A stretch of 64,000 nucleotides of DNA from Saccharomyces paradoxus. Taxonomy: Eukaryota; Ascomycota; Saccharomycetes; Saccharomycetales; Saccharomycetaceae. The DNA is taken from the NCBI RefSeq assembly GCF_002079055.1, contig NC_047490.1, positions 806,001 to 870,000 of the forward strand, given 5' to 3'. This document shows positions 22,469 to 32,658 of the stretch, in pieces; position 1 is the first letter of the stretch, and each line of letters opens with the position of its first letter. A program made the translations under genes and the position numbers. The notes under the pieces are model-generated. The model was given only the letters and a program-made list of their open reading frames with translations. It searched no databases and was not told where the DNA came from.

Positions 22469-23116
22469 TTACCAGCCTAACGTCCAACTCTAGTGCTCTT
22501 TTGCCACTCTACAATATTATAGTGACCATCAATACTTCCTTCCTTTTATAGGAAAATTTTATTCTTCCTTAATGTCACTACAGACGGATACCGGAGCAGA
22601 TGATGATTGAAACATTCCAAAAGTAATGGTATTTTGGGTTGTTAATTTGCTTTATCGAAATAAGTAATGTCATACTATTACTCCAGTCTGCTTGCTAATA
22701 TCACAACTGCTTACGAAATTCATATATAAGTTATTGATGATAAATTACTCTATATCACAATACACGATACGCCGGTGCCAGCATTTTTCGTCAGTTTTTC
22801 TCAAGGCGGTATAAAAAATCGATGATATTCGATTGAGGTACTTGTTAACAAGCATGTAACGTTACACGCAGAACAAAACAAGCATAACTCTTTTGTACTG
22901 TATTGTACTCTACTGCTCTGTATCACGTCGGCACACCAAAGATTTCTTTTGGCAAGTCTATTATATACATTATATATACTTTTATCAAGACATCGTGTGA
23001 GTAAGTGAGGTCAAAGCTCAATAACCTACAAGCAAAGGCAAAAGAAAATCGAAAAGACCAAGAAACGAAAAAAAAAACCGATACGTTAAGTAAAGACACT
23101 CTGGAAGAATCGAACA
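22469..23116. other. MSS116/REF2 divergent promoter region
   Basis: About 650 bp with only very short frames (all below 30 codons on the plus strand). No recognised element stands out apart from AT-rich TATATA stretches near 22960-22980 upstream of REF2. Confidence 0.35.
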
Positions 23117-24715
23117 ATGTCAGCTCCTGTTCCTCAATTAGTAAATATTTCTCATGCCTTGCAAGCTTCCACTATCCAGCAAATTCGTTTGGATATGGTA
23201 GATTTTAATAAAGATTGCAAATTATCTTCCATTCAACTGGCAAGAATTGACAAGTACATCGATTCTTTGCAAGCGGCTTTGAACCAGTTTACTAATGATA
23301 ACTTGCACATAGAACGGAAGGACAAGAACGTGACTGCAGCAGATGTACAACTGTATTCCGGCTTAAAATCAATGTATCTAGATTATTTGAACCAGTTAAT
23401 TAAGCTAAAACATGACAAACAACACCATTCTACACCACCCATCGCTAACGATGTCTCGCTGGACTTTTTCGTCAATCAATTGCCCAAGTTTTCTCCCGAG
23501 GAAAGGAAAAATTACATTGATAATTTAATTCTAAATAAAAACAGTCATAACCGTTTGTCTAAAATGGATGGTCTGGTAGATGCGGTCATTAATTTATGCG
23601 TCTTGGATACTTCTGTCGCTGAAAATGTACGATCTTATATGAAATTATTAGATACATTGGGCTTCCAAAAGGGTTCGAATAGCACTGGTACAAAGGTCAA
23701 CCTCAAAAAGAAATTAACTAGTTCGAAAGCAAAGACGAAAGATTCAGAAAAAGAAAAAGAAAAGGATAAGTCTAAAGTTAAGACGAAAACTAAACTAAAG
23801 CCTTCTCCTCTGCTCAATAACGATGACAATAATTCTTTGTCATTGCCTTCTGCATCTACTTCTTCGATGAAGAAATTGAAATCGGGGTTATTCAATAAAA
23901 ATGAGGTTAAGCCCTCTACAGAATCCTCAACTGCTTCTTCCAAGAAGAAACTATCATTTTCTAAATACCTGAATAAAGATGACGCAGATACTGCCAAGCT
24001 CGGGATTAAACGACCATTAGATGTGGATTTTAAAGTCGACCCCGAAGTGCCCATGACAGCTTCTAATATTGCATCATCGTCGACGTCAGCATCGTCAACC
24101 ACAACAATAGCGACTCCTGCTTCTTCAGAAGAGCCCTTAAAGAAGAAAACCAAAAAATCCGTGCGAGACTCTAACATACAATCAATTTTGAGAAACGGTA
24201 AACCAAAAAAGACACGCATAAGTAACATCAAATTTTTGGATGATTCCCAGCTAATAAAAGTTTACGGTGACGACCTACCGAACCAAGGGTTAAAAGTTTC
24301 TCCTACTCAATTGAAAAAAATTCTAAAACCGTTCAAAGAAGGGGAACCAAAGGAAGTTATATTGTTCGAGGATATGTCAATCAAACTAAAACCTCTTGAC
24401 TTGAAATTCCTGAAGAACACAAACAGTGATGACTACATGGATATATCCGAGACTAAAGGTGGTCCAATACATTGTGAAACGAGGACCCCGTTAATCTATA
24501 GAAAAAATTTCAATCATTTCAACCCGGACTTGAATAAAAGACCGCCAAGAGAACCGATAGAATTCGATATGAATGGAAATACAAATTCAAATCCCACTAT
24601 AGCGAAGGCTTTCGGTAAAAATAGTCTATTACTAAGGAAAGATAGAGGGGGTTTGCCATACAAGCATGTGCCCATAGTAAAAAGAAATAAATATCCTCCA
24701 AGACCAGTTCACTAA
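23117..24715 (+). CDS. REF2: Ref2, APT subcomplex RNA-end formation factor
   Basis: 532 codons, against 533 in S. cerevisiae. Ref2 belongs to the APT module of the cleavage and polyadenylation factor, recruits the phosphatase Glc7 and is needed for snoRNA 3'-end formation. The N-terminal ~185 residues are helical. The middle (190-350) is low-complexity Lys/Ser/Glu, typical of its RNA-binding region. An RVxF-type Glc7-docking motif RISNIKF lies at 367-373, in the position reported for S. cerevisiae. The C-terminal third (HCETRTPLIYRKNFNHFNPDLN and following) looks conserved. It converges tightly on CAB5, with about 55 bp between the stops. Confidence 0.95.
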   Translation: MSAPVPQLVNISHALQASTIQQIRLDMVDFNKDCKLSSIQLARIDKYIDSLQAALNQFTNDNLHIERKDKNVTAADVQLYSGLKSMYLDYLNQLIKLKHDKQHHSTPPIANDVSLDFFVNQLPKFSPEERKNYIDNLILNKNSHNRLSKMDGLVDAVINLCVLDTSVAENVRSYMKLLDTLGFQKGSNSTGTKVNLKKKLTSSKAKTKDSEKEKEKDKSKVKTKTKLKPSPLLNNDDNNSLSLPSASTSSMKKLKSGLFNKNEVKPSTESSTASSKKKLSFSKYLNKDDADTAKLGIKRPLDVDFKVDPEVPMTASNIASSSTSASSTTTIATPASSEEPLKKKTKKSVRDSNIQSILRNGKPKKTRISNIKFLDDSQLIKVYGDDLPNQGLKVSPTQLKKILKPFKEGEPKEVILFEDMSIKLKPLDLKFLKNTNSDDYMDISETKGGPIHCETRTPLIYRKNFNHFNPDLNKRPPREPIEFDMNGNTNSNPTIAKAFGKNSLLLRKDRGGLPYKHVPIVKRNKYPPRPVH

Positions 24716-24769
24716 GCCATAAAATGCTGATACATAAATATGTAGTATATACACATTTATATAATGTAA

Positions 24770-25510
24770 TTATAAAGTATCTACCTGTACCGCTGAAGGC
24801 TTTTTCTTTTGAAGTTTTTTCATCAGTAATCTGGACATAATGATGCTACTTGCACTTACAACGCCGAAAGGTGGAAAATACTCCAAAGCAGTTCTTAATT
24901 TACTTGGTCGGATTTTTTTTATAATACTTTCAATTTGTTCGTATAAGTCAACCAATGTACTGTTATTTTGGAGGATATAATCCGATCTTGCCATTCTTTC
25001 TTCAGCGCTCATTTGACTATTTAGCCTGTTTTTCGCATCTTCTTTACTAAGTTCAGGATTTCTTGTCATTAATCTTTCTAGTTGCAATTCTTTGGTACAA
25101 ATTACGCTTACAGTAACTCCACATATTGAATCTAGGTTACCTTCGAATAAAAGTGGTACATCCAATACACACATTCTATATCCTTTCAAGTAGTAATAAC
25201 CAATTTCCTTGAACATTGCATACCTAATTGCAGGATGCGTTATTCCGTTCAAAGTTTGCAAATCCTCTTTATGACTAAAAACCCACATTCCTAGGGCCCC
25301 ACGATTTAAGTTCCCATCCTCTAATAATAAATTGGGTATTTTGTCCCTGAAGTATAACACAATTTGATCATAAGCATTCTGGCCTGGTTCGACCACTTGT
25401 CTGGCAATCTTATCTGCATCAACAATAGGCAGTTTGTATTTGTCTCTCAGTCTTCTCGACACCGTGCTTTTACCACTAGCAATTCCACCCGTCAACCCTA
25501 CTACCAACAT
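24770..25510 (-). CDS. CAB5: Dephospho-CoA kinase Cab5
   Basis: 246 codons from ATG 25510-25508, against about 241 in S. cerevisiae. Cab5 phosphorylates dephospho-CoA at the ribose 3'-hydroxyl, the last step of coenzyme A synthesis. The P-loop GGIASGKST is at 8-16, followed by the typical CoaE segments DADKIARQVVEPG (substrate side), HPAIR and the lid region RLNSQMSAEERMARSDYIL. The C-terminal ~45 residues are basic and hydrophobic beyond the bacterial CoaE core. The gene is divergent from CBS2 across about 230 bp that includes an A-rich tract. Confidence 0.96.
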   Translation of the reverse strand: MLVVGLTGGIASGKSTVSRRLRDKYKLPIVDADKIARQVVEPGQNAYDQIVLYFRDKIPNLLLEDGNLNRGALGMWVFSHKEDLQTLNGITHPAIRYAMFKEIGYYYLKGYRMCVLDVPLLFEGNLDSICGVTVSVICTKELQLERLMTRNPELSKEDAKNRLNSQMSAEERMARSDYILQNNSTLVDLYEQIESIIKKIRPSKLRTALEYFPPFGVVSASSIIMSRLLMKKLQKKKPSAVQVDTL

Positions 25511-25738
25511 ATTTCAAAATTGTGGTTATCTGGCGATTCCCATTGAGCTTTTCAAACTGACTGTTATTATTGTACCATTTATTCTCCCATTCGAGGTAAA
25601 ACAAGGGTAAGAACAAAAAAAAAAAAAAAGAAAGAAAAAAAGAAAAAAAGGTTTGTATAGATGTAAATCGATCTAATGCATCCAAAGCATAACTCCGCCT
25701 ATACAATTAACCAAGGATTTAACATCCACAATACGATA

Positions 25739-26908
25739 ATGTCAAGCTCAATACCTAGGGTTTACTCTCTAGGGAACTCTGCCATGACGTACCTACTAGC
25801 ACTCAGGATTGCACAACTCCCGAGTCAGCCAAAGGTTCCGTCGATTGTTCTTCTTTTGAACGACCAGAAAAAATTGAACAGGTTCCTCAATAATGATTCC
25901 AAAATTGTTGTTAAATCAAGGAATAATAATAAAGAAATCTACCATAGACAGTTCATGGCATCATGTGTTCCGCCCATCCTAAGCAATGGTGAAGTTGCAC
26001 CAATTGAAAATCTAATTGTTTCAGATACTTCTTCCAAATTTATCACTACTCAACTTTCTAAATATAATAAATCTTTAAAACCCGAGACCAACATTTTATT
26101 TTTGAATCCAAGTTTAAACCTACTGGAATATTTGCATAGATATCATTGGAGCTCTGATCAAACACGGCCGCACTTGTTTATGGGCTTCACATCACCAGTT
26201 GACGTTGGAACTATACATCAAGAATTTCAGTTGTCCCTTAAAATGAAAGGAAGGATACAATTTCATATTGCGAAGATTGATGGTTTTCCTCCATTGAGTA
26301 GTGCTGGTGGAAATGCGAGTCTTTCTCTGATGAGTGACGGTCAAAAAAATGAAAAGGAGAGCAATACTTTTTATAAATTGTTTAGAGAAATGTCCAAACT
26401 ACGATCTGGAATCGGTTCTGATTTAGTCAGTTTTGATTTGTATATTGATCGTTTTCATGATTTGTATTTTGCACAAATGGAAAAATTGATATTAGAGAGT
26501 TGTACCGAGCCATTATTGGCAGTGTATGATTGCGTATATAAAAAGGAACTATTAAAGATTCCTGGGGCGCAAGATTTAATAAGAAAGTTGATTAATGAGC
26601 AACTGTCAATTATTGGTCGATCCTACCCATCATTAAACACTAACCCAAACTATTCTGTCATTTTTGATAAGGAGAGAATATTTAATTTGGTGATAAGAGA
26701 TCTAAAAGTTAATGGGCATAAGCGCGCTAAGCTGGCTCAATCTTTAAATCAATTGAATCAAACTAACATTAATGAACTTAACGGATTTTTTTCTACTCTT
26801 GGTAAGTACAAAAGATGTAGTTGCAAGTGGAATGATATGCTACTGACTTTAATAAGAGGGAAACAGTCGATTACTAAGCAAAGGGCATTAGATTATCATT
26901 ATCTGTGA
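25739..26908 (+). CDS. CBS2: Mitochondrial COB mRNA translational activator Cbs2
   Basis: 389 codons from ATG 25739, which matches the S. cerevisiae start and length. An in-frame ATG at 25676 extends the frame by 21 residues (see findings). Cbs2 is a peripheral inner-membrane protein needed to translate cytochrome b (COB) mRNA through its 5' leader. The N-terminus (MSSSIPRVYSLGNSAMTYLLALRIAQLP) is Ser/Arg-rich with a Rossmann-like GNSAM start. No enzymatic motifs are apparent. A hydrophilic helical C-terminus contains a CxC near residue 361. It converges on RKM2. Confidence 0.95.
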   Translation: MSSSIPRVYSLGNSAMTYLLALRIAQLPSQPKVPSIVLLLNDQKKLNRFLNNDSKIVVKSRNNNKEIYHRQFMASCVPPILSNGEVAPIENLIVSDTSSKFITTQLSKYNKSLKPETNILFLNPSLNLLEYLHRYHWSSDQTRPHLFMGFTSPVDVGTIHQEFQLSLKMKGRIQFHIAKIDGFPPLSSAGGNASLSLMSDGQKNEKESNTFYKLFREMSKLRSGIGSDLVSFDLYIDRFHDLYFAQMEKLILESCTEPLLAVYDCVYKKELLKIPGAQDLIRKLINEQLSIIGRSYPSLNTNPNYSVIFDKERIFNLVIRDLKVNGHKRAKLAQSLNQLNQTNINELNGFFSTLGKYKRCSCKWNDMLLTLIRGKQSITKQRALDYHYL

Positions 26909-27047
26909 AGAAACTTCATGTATATACAAAAATAGACATTCATAAACTTTTATATATGAATGGTCGCCGCGCACCCATATTTAGCAACAGCAGCATGGGC
27001 GCTGGCATATTCCTAATTTAGAGGTATTGCTTGTAGTTTACAATGAT

Positions 27048-28487
27048 CTATGATTGCAGGTCTTGTAAGTGTCGTGTAAGTATTTTTATATACCCCTCGT
27101 ATACGGTAATTATGTTGTGCAAGCAGAAGTTATCCTTAGCGTTACATGCTTCTTCTGTTAACTGGCTGAGTGTCTCCCTGTATTTTACGGTTAAAGAGAC
27201 TAATAACTTTTTTAAAATTGGAGAGATTTTTGGCTCGAAGTAATCTTCTGATATGTAGCCCTCAATGAATTTTCGGACCTTCCTTTCATCTCTTGTGACA
27301 TAATAGTTCAACGCTACTAATATCCTGTAACTGATATCATTCTCGTTTACAGTGTAATCTCCCCAATAATCGTGTTCTAATAAAAATGTTTTTACCTCCT
27401 TTTTATCGTCGTCTATTAGTTCAATAATTTCGTTAGATATGTCTAAGTAGTTCCATTTGTTTCCGCTTACCACAAATCCATACTCGTTCAATAAAAAATC
27501 ATTTGAGTGTGCGCCATAATTTAAAAAGAGCTCCTCGTTAATGTTTTTATAAAAGTATTCACCGCATCTAATGCTAAATTGCCCAATTCCTATAATCTTT
27601 TCTCCTTCTGACCTCAACTGAACACTTAACTGAGGATAGCAGTGCAAGTCTACCTCGCAAATGTGGTTCATGAAATCAACGTAAGGTACCAAAGTGAAAT
27701 TGCTCGAGGGGTCCTCTATTTTCAACGGAATCTCAGCATAGAGACATCTTGAGTTTATAACAAAATAAACGTGTAGAAAAAGGGAGAATAATTCATCACT
27801 AGTAAATTTATCAGAATTTTTTGTACAACTTAAAGAGCCGCAAGTCTTATTCCATTTCAAAACTACCTCTGAAATGGTTTTCCAATCTTCTCTGACAAGG
27901 TCACTAATTCTCGCCATAAGGTTTCGTGAGGTGGTAGGTAGATATTCGATTAGTGAACGGTACCGTGAATTGGGCTCACAGCACCAAATGGCTGGTATGG
28001 ATCGCAGCTCTTCCATGGAGGGCCATATATCAAAGAATGGCTTCCAATCTGAGTGGATTTCATTGTGAGTCCATTTTGGTAATAGAAAATTTTCGACCAA
28101 TACGTAAAATGATATTAATTGAAATGAGGATAAACTTAACAAAAACTCTTTCGATAATTGAGAATATAACCCATATCTTGGATCGGTCGGCCCTTTATTT
28201 TCCGCTTCCATGATATTCTCCTCATTATCCATCAGCTTTCTATCGATTGTGATACCAGGAATATCAAGCCCTTTGTTGAATTTTGAGATATGATAGAGGA
28301 TGGTATGAAAGTTTAGTTGCTTTGAGCTCGGTACTGATACAATGATATCATTTTTTTTTATCGAACCGTGACTGAGGACGATCCCTCTACCCGACTCTGG
28401 TGATTCAGAGACGCTTATGTTTGGTGCAATATAAAATTTATCTGATTTCTTTAGCCATGTTAGCAATGCATTGACCTTTCCATCCAT
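27048..28487 (-). CDS. RKM2: SET-domain ribosomal protein lysine methyltransferase Rkm2
   Basis: 479 codons from ATG 28487-28485, identical in length to S. cerevisiae Rkm2, which trimethylates a lysine of ribosomal protein Rpl12 in the cytosol. It belongs to the RuBisCO LSMT-like SET family: an N-SET segment ESPESGRGIVLSHG at 28-41, a split SET with LVPYVDFMNH near 265-275, and the cofactor/active-site block ELFLNYGAHSND near 318-330. The remainder is the helical substrate-binding domain. It lies between CBS2 (convergent) and VPS64 (upstream, same strand, about 300 bp). Confidence 0.96.
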   Translation of the reverse strand: MDGKVNALLTWLKKSDKFYIAPNISVSESPESGRGIVLSHGSIKKNDIIVSVPSSKQLNFHTILYHISKFNKGLDIPGITIDRKLMDNEENIMEAENKGPTDPRYGLYSQLSKEFLLSLSSFQLISFYVLVENFLLPKWTHNEIHSDWKPFFDIWPSMEELRSIPAIWCCEPNSRYRSLIEYLPTTSRNLMARISDLVREDWKTISEVVLKWNKTCGSLSCTKNSDKFTSDELFSLFLHVYFVINSRCLYAEIPLKIEDPSSNFTLVPYVDFMNHICEVDLHCYPQLSVQLRSEGEKIIGIGQFSIRCGEYFYKNINEELFLNYGAHSNDFLLNEYGFVVSGNKWNYLDISNEIIELIDDDKKEVKTFLLEHDYWGDYTVNENDISYRILVALNYYVTRDERKVRKFIEGYISEDYFEPKISPILKKLLVSLTVKYRETLSQLTEEACNAKDNFCLHNIITVYEGYIKILTRHLQDLQS

Positions 28488-28788
28488 TCGGAATTTACTT
28501 TCTATAATTTTTTGTAGATAGCTACTGGAAAATCTTTATCCTCGACAGTCTTGAGCATTTACGTGAGTGAGAGACAACACATCTAGCCTTAGCTGAAGTT
28601 TCCGAATTTTTGATTTTTTTATAATCGAGAAATAGTAAGAAAAAAAATCATTCAGATCGGAATTGCAAAACAACATTCAAATTATATGGAATATGTCTTA
28701 TTTATAATATATAGTTTGCATTATTTCTACAGGACATGCCCTGTTTTGTTTTGGTAGATTATGCTTGTAGTATTTTTCTTCGTTTGAG
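28488..28788. other. VPS64 3' / RKM2 promoter interval
   Basis: About 300 bp between two minus-strand genes, containing T and A runs near 28610-28650 and TATAATATATAG near 28702. No gene seen. Confidence 0.35.
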
Positions 28789-30603
28789 TTACTGCGGCAA
28801 TTGCTTAACAGCTGTCGCAACTAAACCAAATGAAATGGCAACTATCCCGAAGAGTATTCCTTTACCAACCCTCGGTTTCTTGCCTTCAACAACTCCTAAT
28901 TCTTCGGTGCTTACTAATGTATCCTCACTATCCTTTTCTTTTTCCCCTGAACCATCTTGTTTCTCCCTAGCAATATTGTCATTGTTAATACTATTGTTTG
29001 AATTGCTTTGTGTTAAAGCTGAATTTTTCCCCCTCTCTTCTTCTATTTGAAAGTTTAGATCTCTCAATTCACTTTCAAGTCCCTGCAGCGTTTCATAATT
29101 TTGTTTTTCCTTCGAGCTACATGCAGATTTTATTTTATTATTTTGTTGCTTAATTTCTTTCAACTGATCTTCCGATTCTTTGAGTAGTGCATCATTATTT
29201 TCCGATAGAGTTTTTTGTAAAGCTGTGCTCAGTTTCAGTAAATGCTTCTCATTCATATCAATCATGTGTTTGTTGATGAAATCAAGGTTTACTGTGTAGT
29301 TTTGCATAAAATTTTGCATGGAATGTAATTTTTGCAATTCTTGTCTTTCTAAGGACAGTTCAGTAGTTAGTGTTTTTATCATATTTATCAAATTTATGCT
29401 TGTGCCTGCAGAATTGTTGATAAAAATTCCACTGAGAACCTCAGTTTCTGGACCTAAAATATCATCATCTAATTCTAAGTTATTAACATCTCCAAACATG
29501 GCAGCCTCAAAAGCTGCCCTTTGAGCCGTTGTTGCAGATGTTACGCCAACTTCGGTATAATTATCACTCAAATGAGATCGTATCGGGATGTGTTGAGTAT
29601 GATGTCCTCTGTCTAATTTCATTTCATTTATATTGGTTGAGTTTCCATTATTCTTATTAGTAAATTCTTGTTTTTTCGTCACCAAATTCGTGGGATCAGA
29701 CACAGTATTCATTAAGGGAATTACTGAAATCTCTTCTACGTATGCGCTGATTTTCCTATGTTCAAATTTTGAGTCAATGTCAGTTCCCAAGTCCACAGTA
29801 TCACCAACTTTTAATTCTACATCATTTTGATCTATCTTAACCCCATTAACAAATGTCCCATTACTGGACTTCAGATCGCGAATATATATCTTTCCAGTTG
29901 TAGGGTCACAACTTAGACAAGCGTGATTTCTAGAAAGAACTCTTGAATCAAAATTCCCATTATCTGGTCTAACTTGCTGCGAAAACAAATCTCTCTTCGA
30001 TGCTGAATTATTCTTGTTTATGCTATTGGTAACCGGTCGACCTAACTTAAGTCCATCGGGTTTGAATGGTACAACAAGAAACTTTGTCTCAAACGTTGCA
30101 TTTAACGATTTAAGTATGATTATATGCGTATGCTTCTTGCGGGATGATCCTGTTCTGAATAATGTCTCAGTTGACCCATTTTGGAATTTTGATAATTCGT
30201 CTAATGCTGGTGGAGATACTGCTTCTTTAGGATTTGTTACTTGTTCAGCCGATACTGGATCTATGGAATTGTTACTTTGATTTTGACTTTGATTTCCAAA
30301 TGGAGAGCAAGTTTTATTGACTAATATTGGGGATAATTGTTGCTGTTGTGAAGCCTGATGGACTGAAGGCGGAGGTGAAGCGGTAGGCAACGAATCTAAA
30401 TCTGTTGGTATGGTGTATTGATCTATGTCGGCATTTGAGCGGGATCCACTGCTTCTCGAGTTTGATCTAGCTCTCCCCATAGGCCTCTTAGGCGGTGACG
30501 TTTCCGGGGTCTTTGTCATTCCTGGAGAATTTGATTGATCCCTAACATAGGGAGAATGTTGCAATTGCGGAGGGGGCCTTCTTCTTTTTTCTAATTCTGC
30601 CAT
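28789..30603 (-). CDS. VPS64: FHA-domain, tail-anchored protein Vps64/Far9
   Basis: 604 codons from ATG 30603-30601, the S. cerevisiae length. An in-frame upstream ATG at 30696-30694 would add 31 residues. Vps64 (Far9) is an ER-associated member of the Far3-7-8-9-10-11 complex (yeast STRIPAK), which controls recovery from pheromone arrest and TORC2 signalling. A Ser/Pro/Gln-rich N-terminus precedes an FHA domain at about 180-270 with LKLGRPV, SRNHACLSCD and RDLKSSNGTFVNG. A coiled coil follows at about 430-560, then a single C-terminal hydrophobic helix (GILFGIVAISFGLVATAV), a tail anchor. The gene is divergent from SPC19. Confidence 0.95.
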   Translation of the reverse strand: MAELEKRRRPPPQLQHSPYVRDQSNSPGMTKTPETSPPKRPMGRARSNSRSSGSRSNADIDQYTIPTDLDSLPTASPPPSVHQASQQQQLSPILVNKTCSPFGNQSQNQSNNSIDPVSAEQVTNPKEAVSPPALDELSKFQNGSTETLFRTGSSRKKHTHIIILKSLNATFETKFLVVPFKPDGLKLGRPVTNSINKNNSASKRDLFSQQVRPDNGNFDSRVLSRNHACLSCDPTTGKIYIRDLKSSNGTFVNGVKIDQNDVELKVGDTVDLGTDIDSKFEHRKISAYVEEISVIPLMNTVSDPTNLVTKKQEFTNKNNGNSTNINEMKLDRGHHTQHIPIRSHLSDNYTEVGVTSATTAQRAAFEAAMFGDVNNLELDDDILGPETEVLSGIFINNSAGTSINLINMIKTLTTELSLERQELQKLHSMQNFMQNYTVNLDFINKHMIDMNEKHLLKLSTALQKTLSENNDALLKESEDQLKEIKQQNNKIKSACSSKEKQNYETLQGLESELRDLNFQIEEERGKNSALTQSNSNNSINNDNIAREKQDGSGEKEKDSEDTLVSTEELGVVEGKKPRVGKGILFGIVAISFGLVATAVKQLPQ

Positions 30604-30830
30604 GCTAATAATTTTACACTTGTCTTCTTTTCTTCTAATTTCCAGTTGGTGAGACTGGTGACTATCCGTGGGGTCCGGATTGCGATTTACTTTCATTATA
30701 TATTCATAATTAGCGATTATAAAGTTTGTTTTCACAGGGCGTAGTAGCTAGCAACAATGAAAATTAATAATAAACAGAACATTATATACACTTATATCCG
30801 TAGACGAATTGAAGGATAAGCGGAATAATC

Positions 30831-31337
30831 ATGACAGATGCTCTAGAACAGAGTGTCCTCGCGTTAGAAAGAACAGTTTCAGTATTGCAAGATTCTGTCG
30901 AGTCTTTAAAACGTTCAAATAAACCAAGTACGAACCTTGCATCGACGATGCTACAAACTAAAAGGGTTTTTCGTTTAGTTCCTGAATATGACGTTGAAAG
31001 ATCAAAATTAGACTTGATTGAAGAGGTAGAACCGTTGGTAAGGACTCTGGGCGATAAATTACGTAAATCTATGGGTAGAATGCAAAGGGAACTTGATACA
31101 TTGCAGCAGACTTATGAATTGAACGATTTAAGGTTAAAGAAGAATATTAGTATGGATGGGGACGGTGTTCTGGATAGTTCAGACGTGGGTCGCGAATACG
31201 AAAACAGAGATGCAGATGTGAGCACAGATGTGGTTATGATGGCTTCTTCTACTAATGAGGAATTGGAAGAGTTGAAGAAATTAAAGGAAAAGAAGAAGCA
31301 ACTGGAGGATAAGTTGGAAATACTTAAACAGAAATAG
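30831..31337 (+). CDS. SPC19: DASH/Dam1 complex subunit Spc19
   Basis: 168 codons, against 165 in S. cerevisiae. Spc19 is one of ten subunits of the DASH/Dam1 complex, which forms rings around kinetochore microtubules and couples chromosomes to plus ends. The protein is almost entirely helical: residues 1-100 carry the conserved part (TMLQTKRVFRLVPEYDVERSK), and 130-168 form a Glu/Lys coiled coil ending KLEILKQK. A short linker around 108-135 is the most divergent part compared with my memory of S. cerevisiae. It converges on RAV2 with about 80 bp between. Confidence 0.95.
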   Translation: MTDALEQSVLALERTVSVLQDSVESLKRSNKPSTNLASTMLQTKRVFRLVPEYDVERSKLDLIEEVEPLVRTLGDKLRKSMGRMQRELDTLQQTYELNDLRLKKNISMDGDGVLDSSDVGREYENRDADVSTDVVMMASSTNEELEELKKLKEKKKQLEDKLEILKQK

Positions 31338-31418
31338 AAAGAAGCTTATTTTGTAAAGTATCCATGAATCTTTATGTATCTTGTATTATAAATCATTGTT
31401 AATGACATTGCTGGTAGA

Positions 31419-32474
31419 TTACTTATTTGTACTTAACTGTTTGCTAGCTATCAAATTGGCTTGATGGTTTGCCATCGCAGCTTTGAGACTGTTCAATTTG
31501 GCGCTTATACTGATCAGAGTTGGGTCGCTCGTAGATACTATTAACTTTTCACATTCCATGACTACCCTATTATCAAAAGTGACGCCTCTTCTTAATAATT
31601 CTTGGGCTTCGGGAAGTGTTATGGCTTCACTTTGGAAAGAAGAAATTATGTGATTTAGTAGCGTGGAATCCTGGACTTGTATGCCGTTCTCTGAGAGGAT
31701 TTTAGACAAAGTTTTGTGTCTTTCATTTGTTACTTGATTTCTTATCTCGTCACAAAATGACTTGCCGGTTTTACTATCAATCTCGCACCAAGGTTTCTTA
31801 GTCACTTTGATAAGATTCCTTAGTTCTATACAGAGCTCATTCTTGCAAAGCGTAAGTTCGAGGCCTAAGATATGAGCTGTGGATTCGCAGACTGAATAGC
31901 AGTCTTGAAACATTTCCTTCATAGCAAAGTTGTTATCTTCTGGAAACACCAAATCCCTAGGAGGGTTTTGTAAAAGTATCAAAGAATGGTTTAACAGTTC
32001 CATGGCCACACCAAATTTTGATACGAATTCGCTGACATCTGTAGCCAGTTGAAGTTGATTCAATATTTCCAGAATGTTTTTCAAGTGAGTCATTATCTTA
32101 CTGAATTGAATAAGCAAGAAATTCAGTCCAGTATTCATTCGGAAGATTACTTGCTTACCCCTTTGGAATTGTGGGAATCTGACAACAATGTGAAAGTCAA
32201 TAATATATTGACCTTGCCTTGTGATAACACCCTTTACCGTCGGGGAGTCATTTTGTTTGCTACTTTCGTTCGGAATACCATTAGATACGGGCATCTTGAA
32301 TATTTGGTCACTCTCTAGCATTTCCAGGCATTTAGAAAAATTGTCAATGATATTGGGCAATTGTGGTTTGACAATTTCTTCGATGAGCCAGGAGCATTCT
32401 TCTACGGCGTCTTTAAGTCCATCGTACTTGTCTGCTGCACCGAACCTATCATTTGGAAACAATTCAACACTCAT
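31419..32474 (-). CDS. RAV2: RAVE complex subunit Rav2 (V-ATPase assembly)
   Basis: 351 codons from ATG 32474-32472, equal to S. cerevisiae Rav2. With Rav1 and Skp1 it forms the RAVE complex, which reassembles V1 onto Vo of the vacuolar H+-ATPase after glucose readdition. No catalytic motif is present; it resembles the Rav2/rogdi family, mostly alpha-helical with a beta-rich central part (GVITRQGQYIIDFHIVVRFPQF). It is divergent from COQ4 over about 180 bp. Confidence 0.94.
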   Translation of the reverse strand: MSVELFPNDRFGAADKYDGLKDAVEECSWLIEEIVKPQLPNIIDNFSKCLEMLESDQIFKMPVSNGIPNESSKQNDSPTVKGVITRQGQYIIDFHIVVRFPQFQRGKQVIFRMNTGLNFLLIQFSKIMTHLKNILEILNQLQLATDVSEFVSKFGVAMELLNHSLILLQNPPRDLVFPEDNNFAMKEMFQDCYSVCESTAHILGLELTLCKNELCIELRNLIKVTKKPWCEIDSKTGKSFCDEIRNQVTNERHKTLSKILSENGIQVQDSTLLNHIISSFQSEAITLPEAQELLRRGVTFDNRVVMECEKLIVSTSDPTLISISAKLNSLKAAMANHQANLIASKQLSTNK

Positions 32475-32658
32475 GTTGCTTTTTGAGAACTTTTACTGTG
32501 TACTTCATTGTATATTGCAATTTTGTTAATCAATCAACCCCGGAATTGCTTCATTTACTATATATATATCCCATATAACTTTTGAGAGAAAAACAGCTGC
32601 GGCCAGTGGAAAAGAAGGGGAGCAAAGCAATCAGCTGCAAAAGAACAAGTGAAAGAAT

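Noticed and set aside
23635-24231. 198-codon minus-strand ORF
   Set aside because: Antisense to the Lys/Ser-rich middle of REF2; Leu/Phe/Val-rich shadow with no motif.
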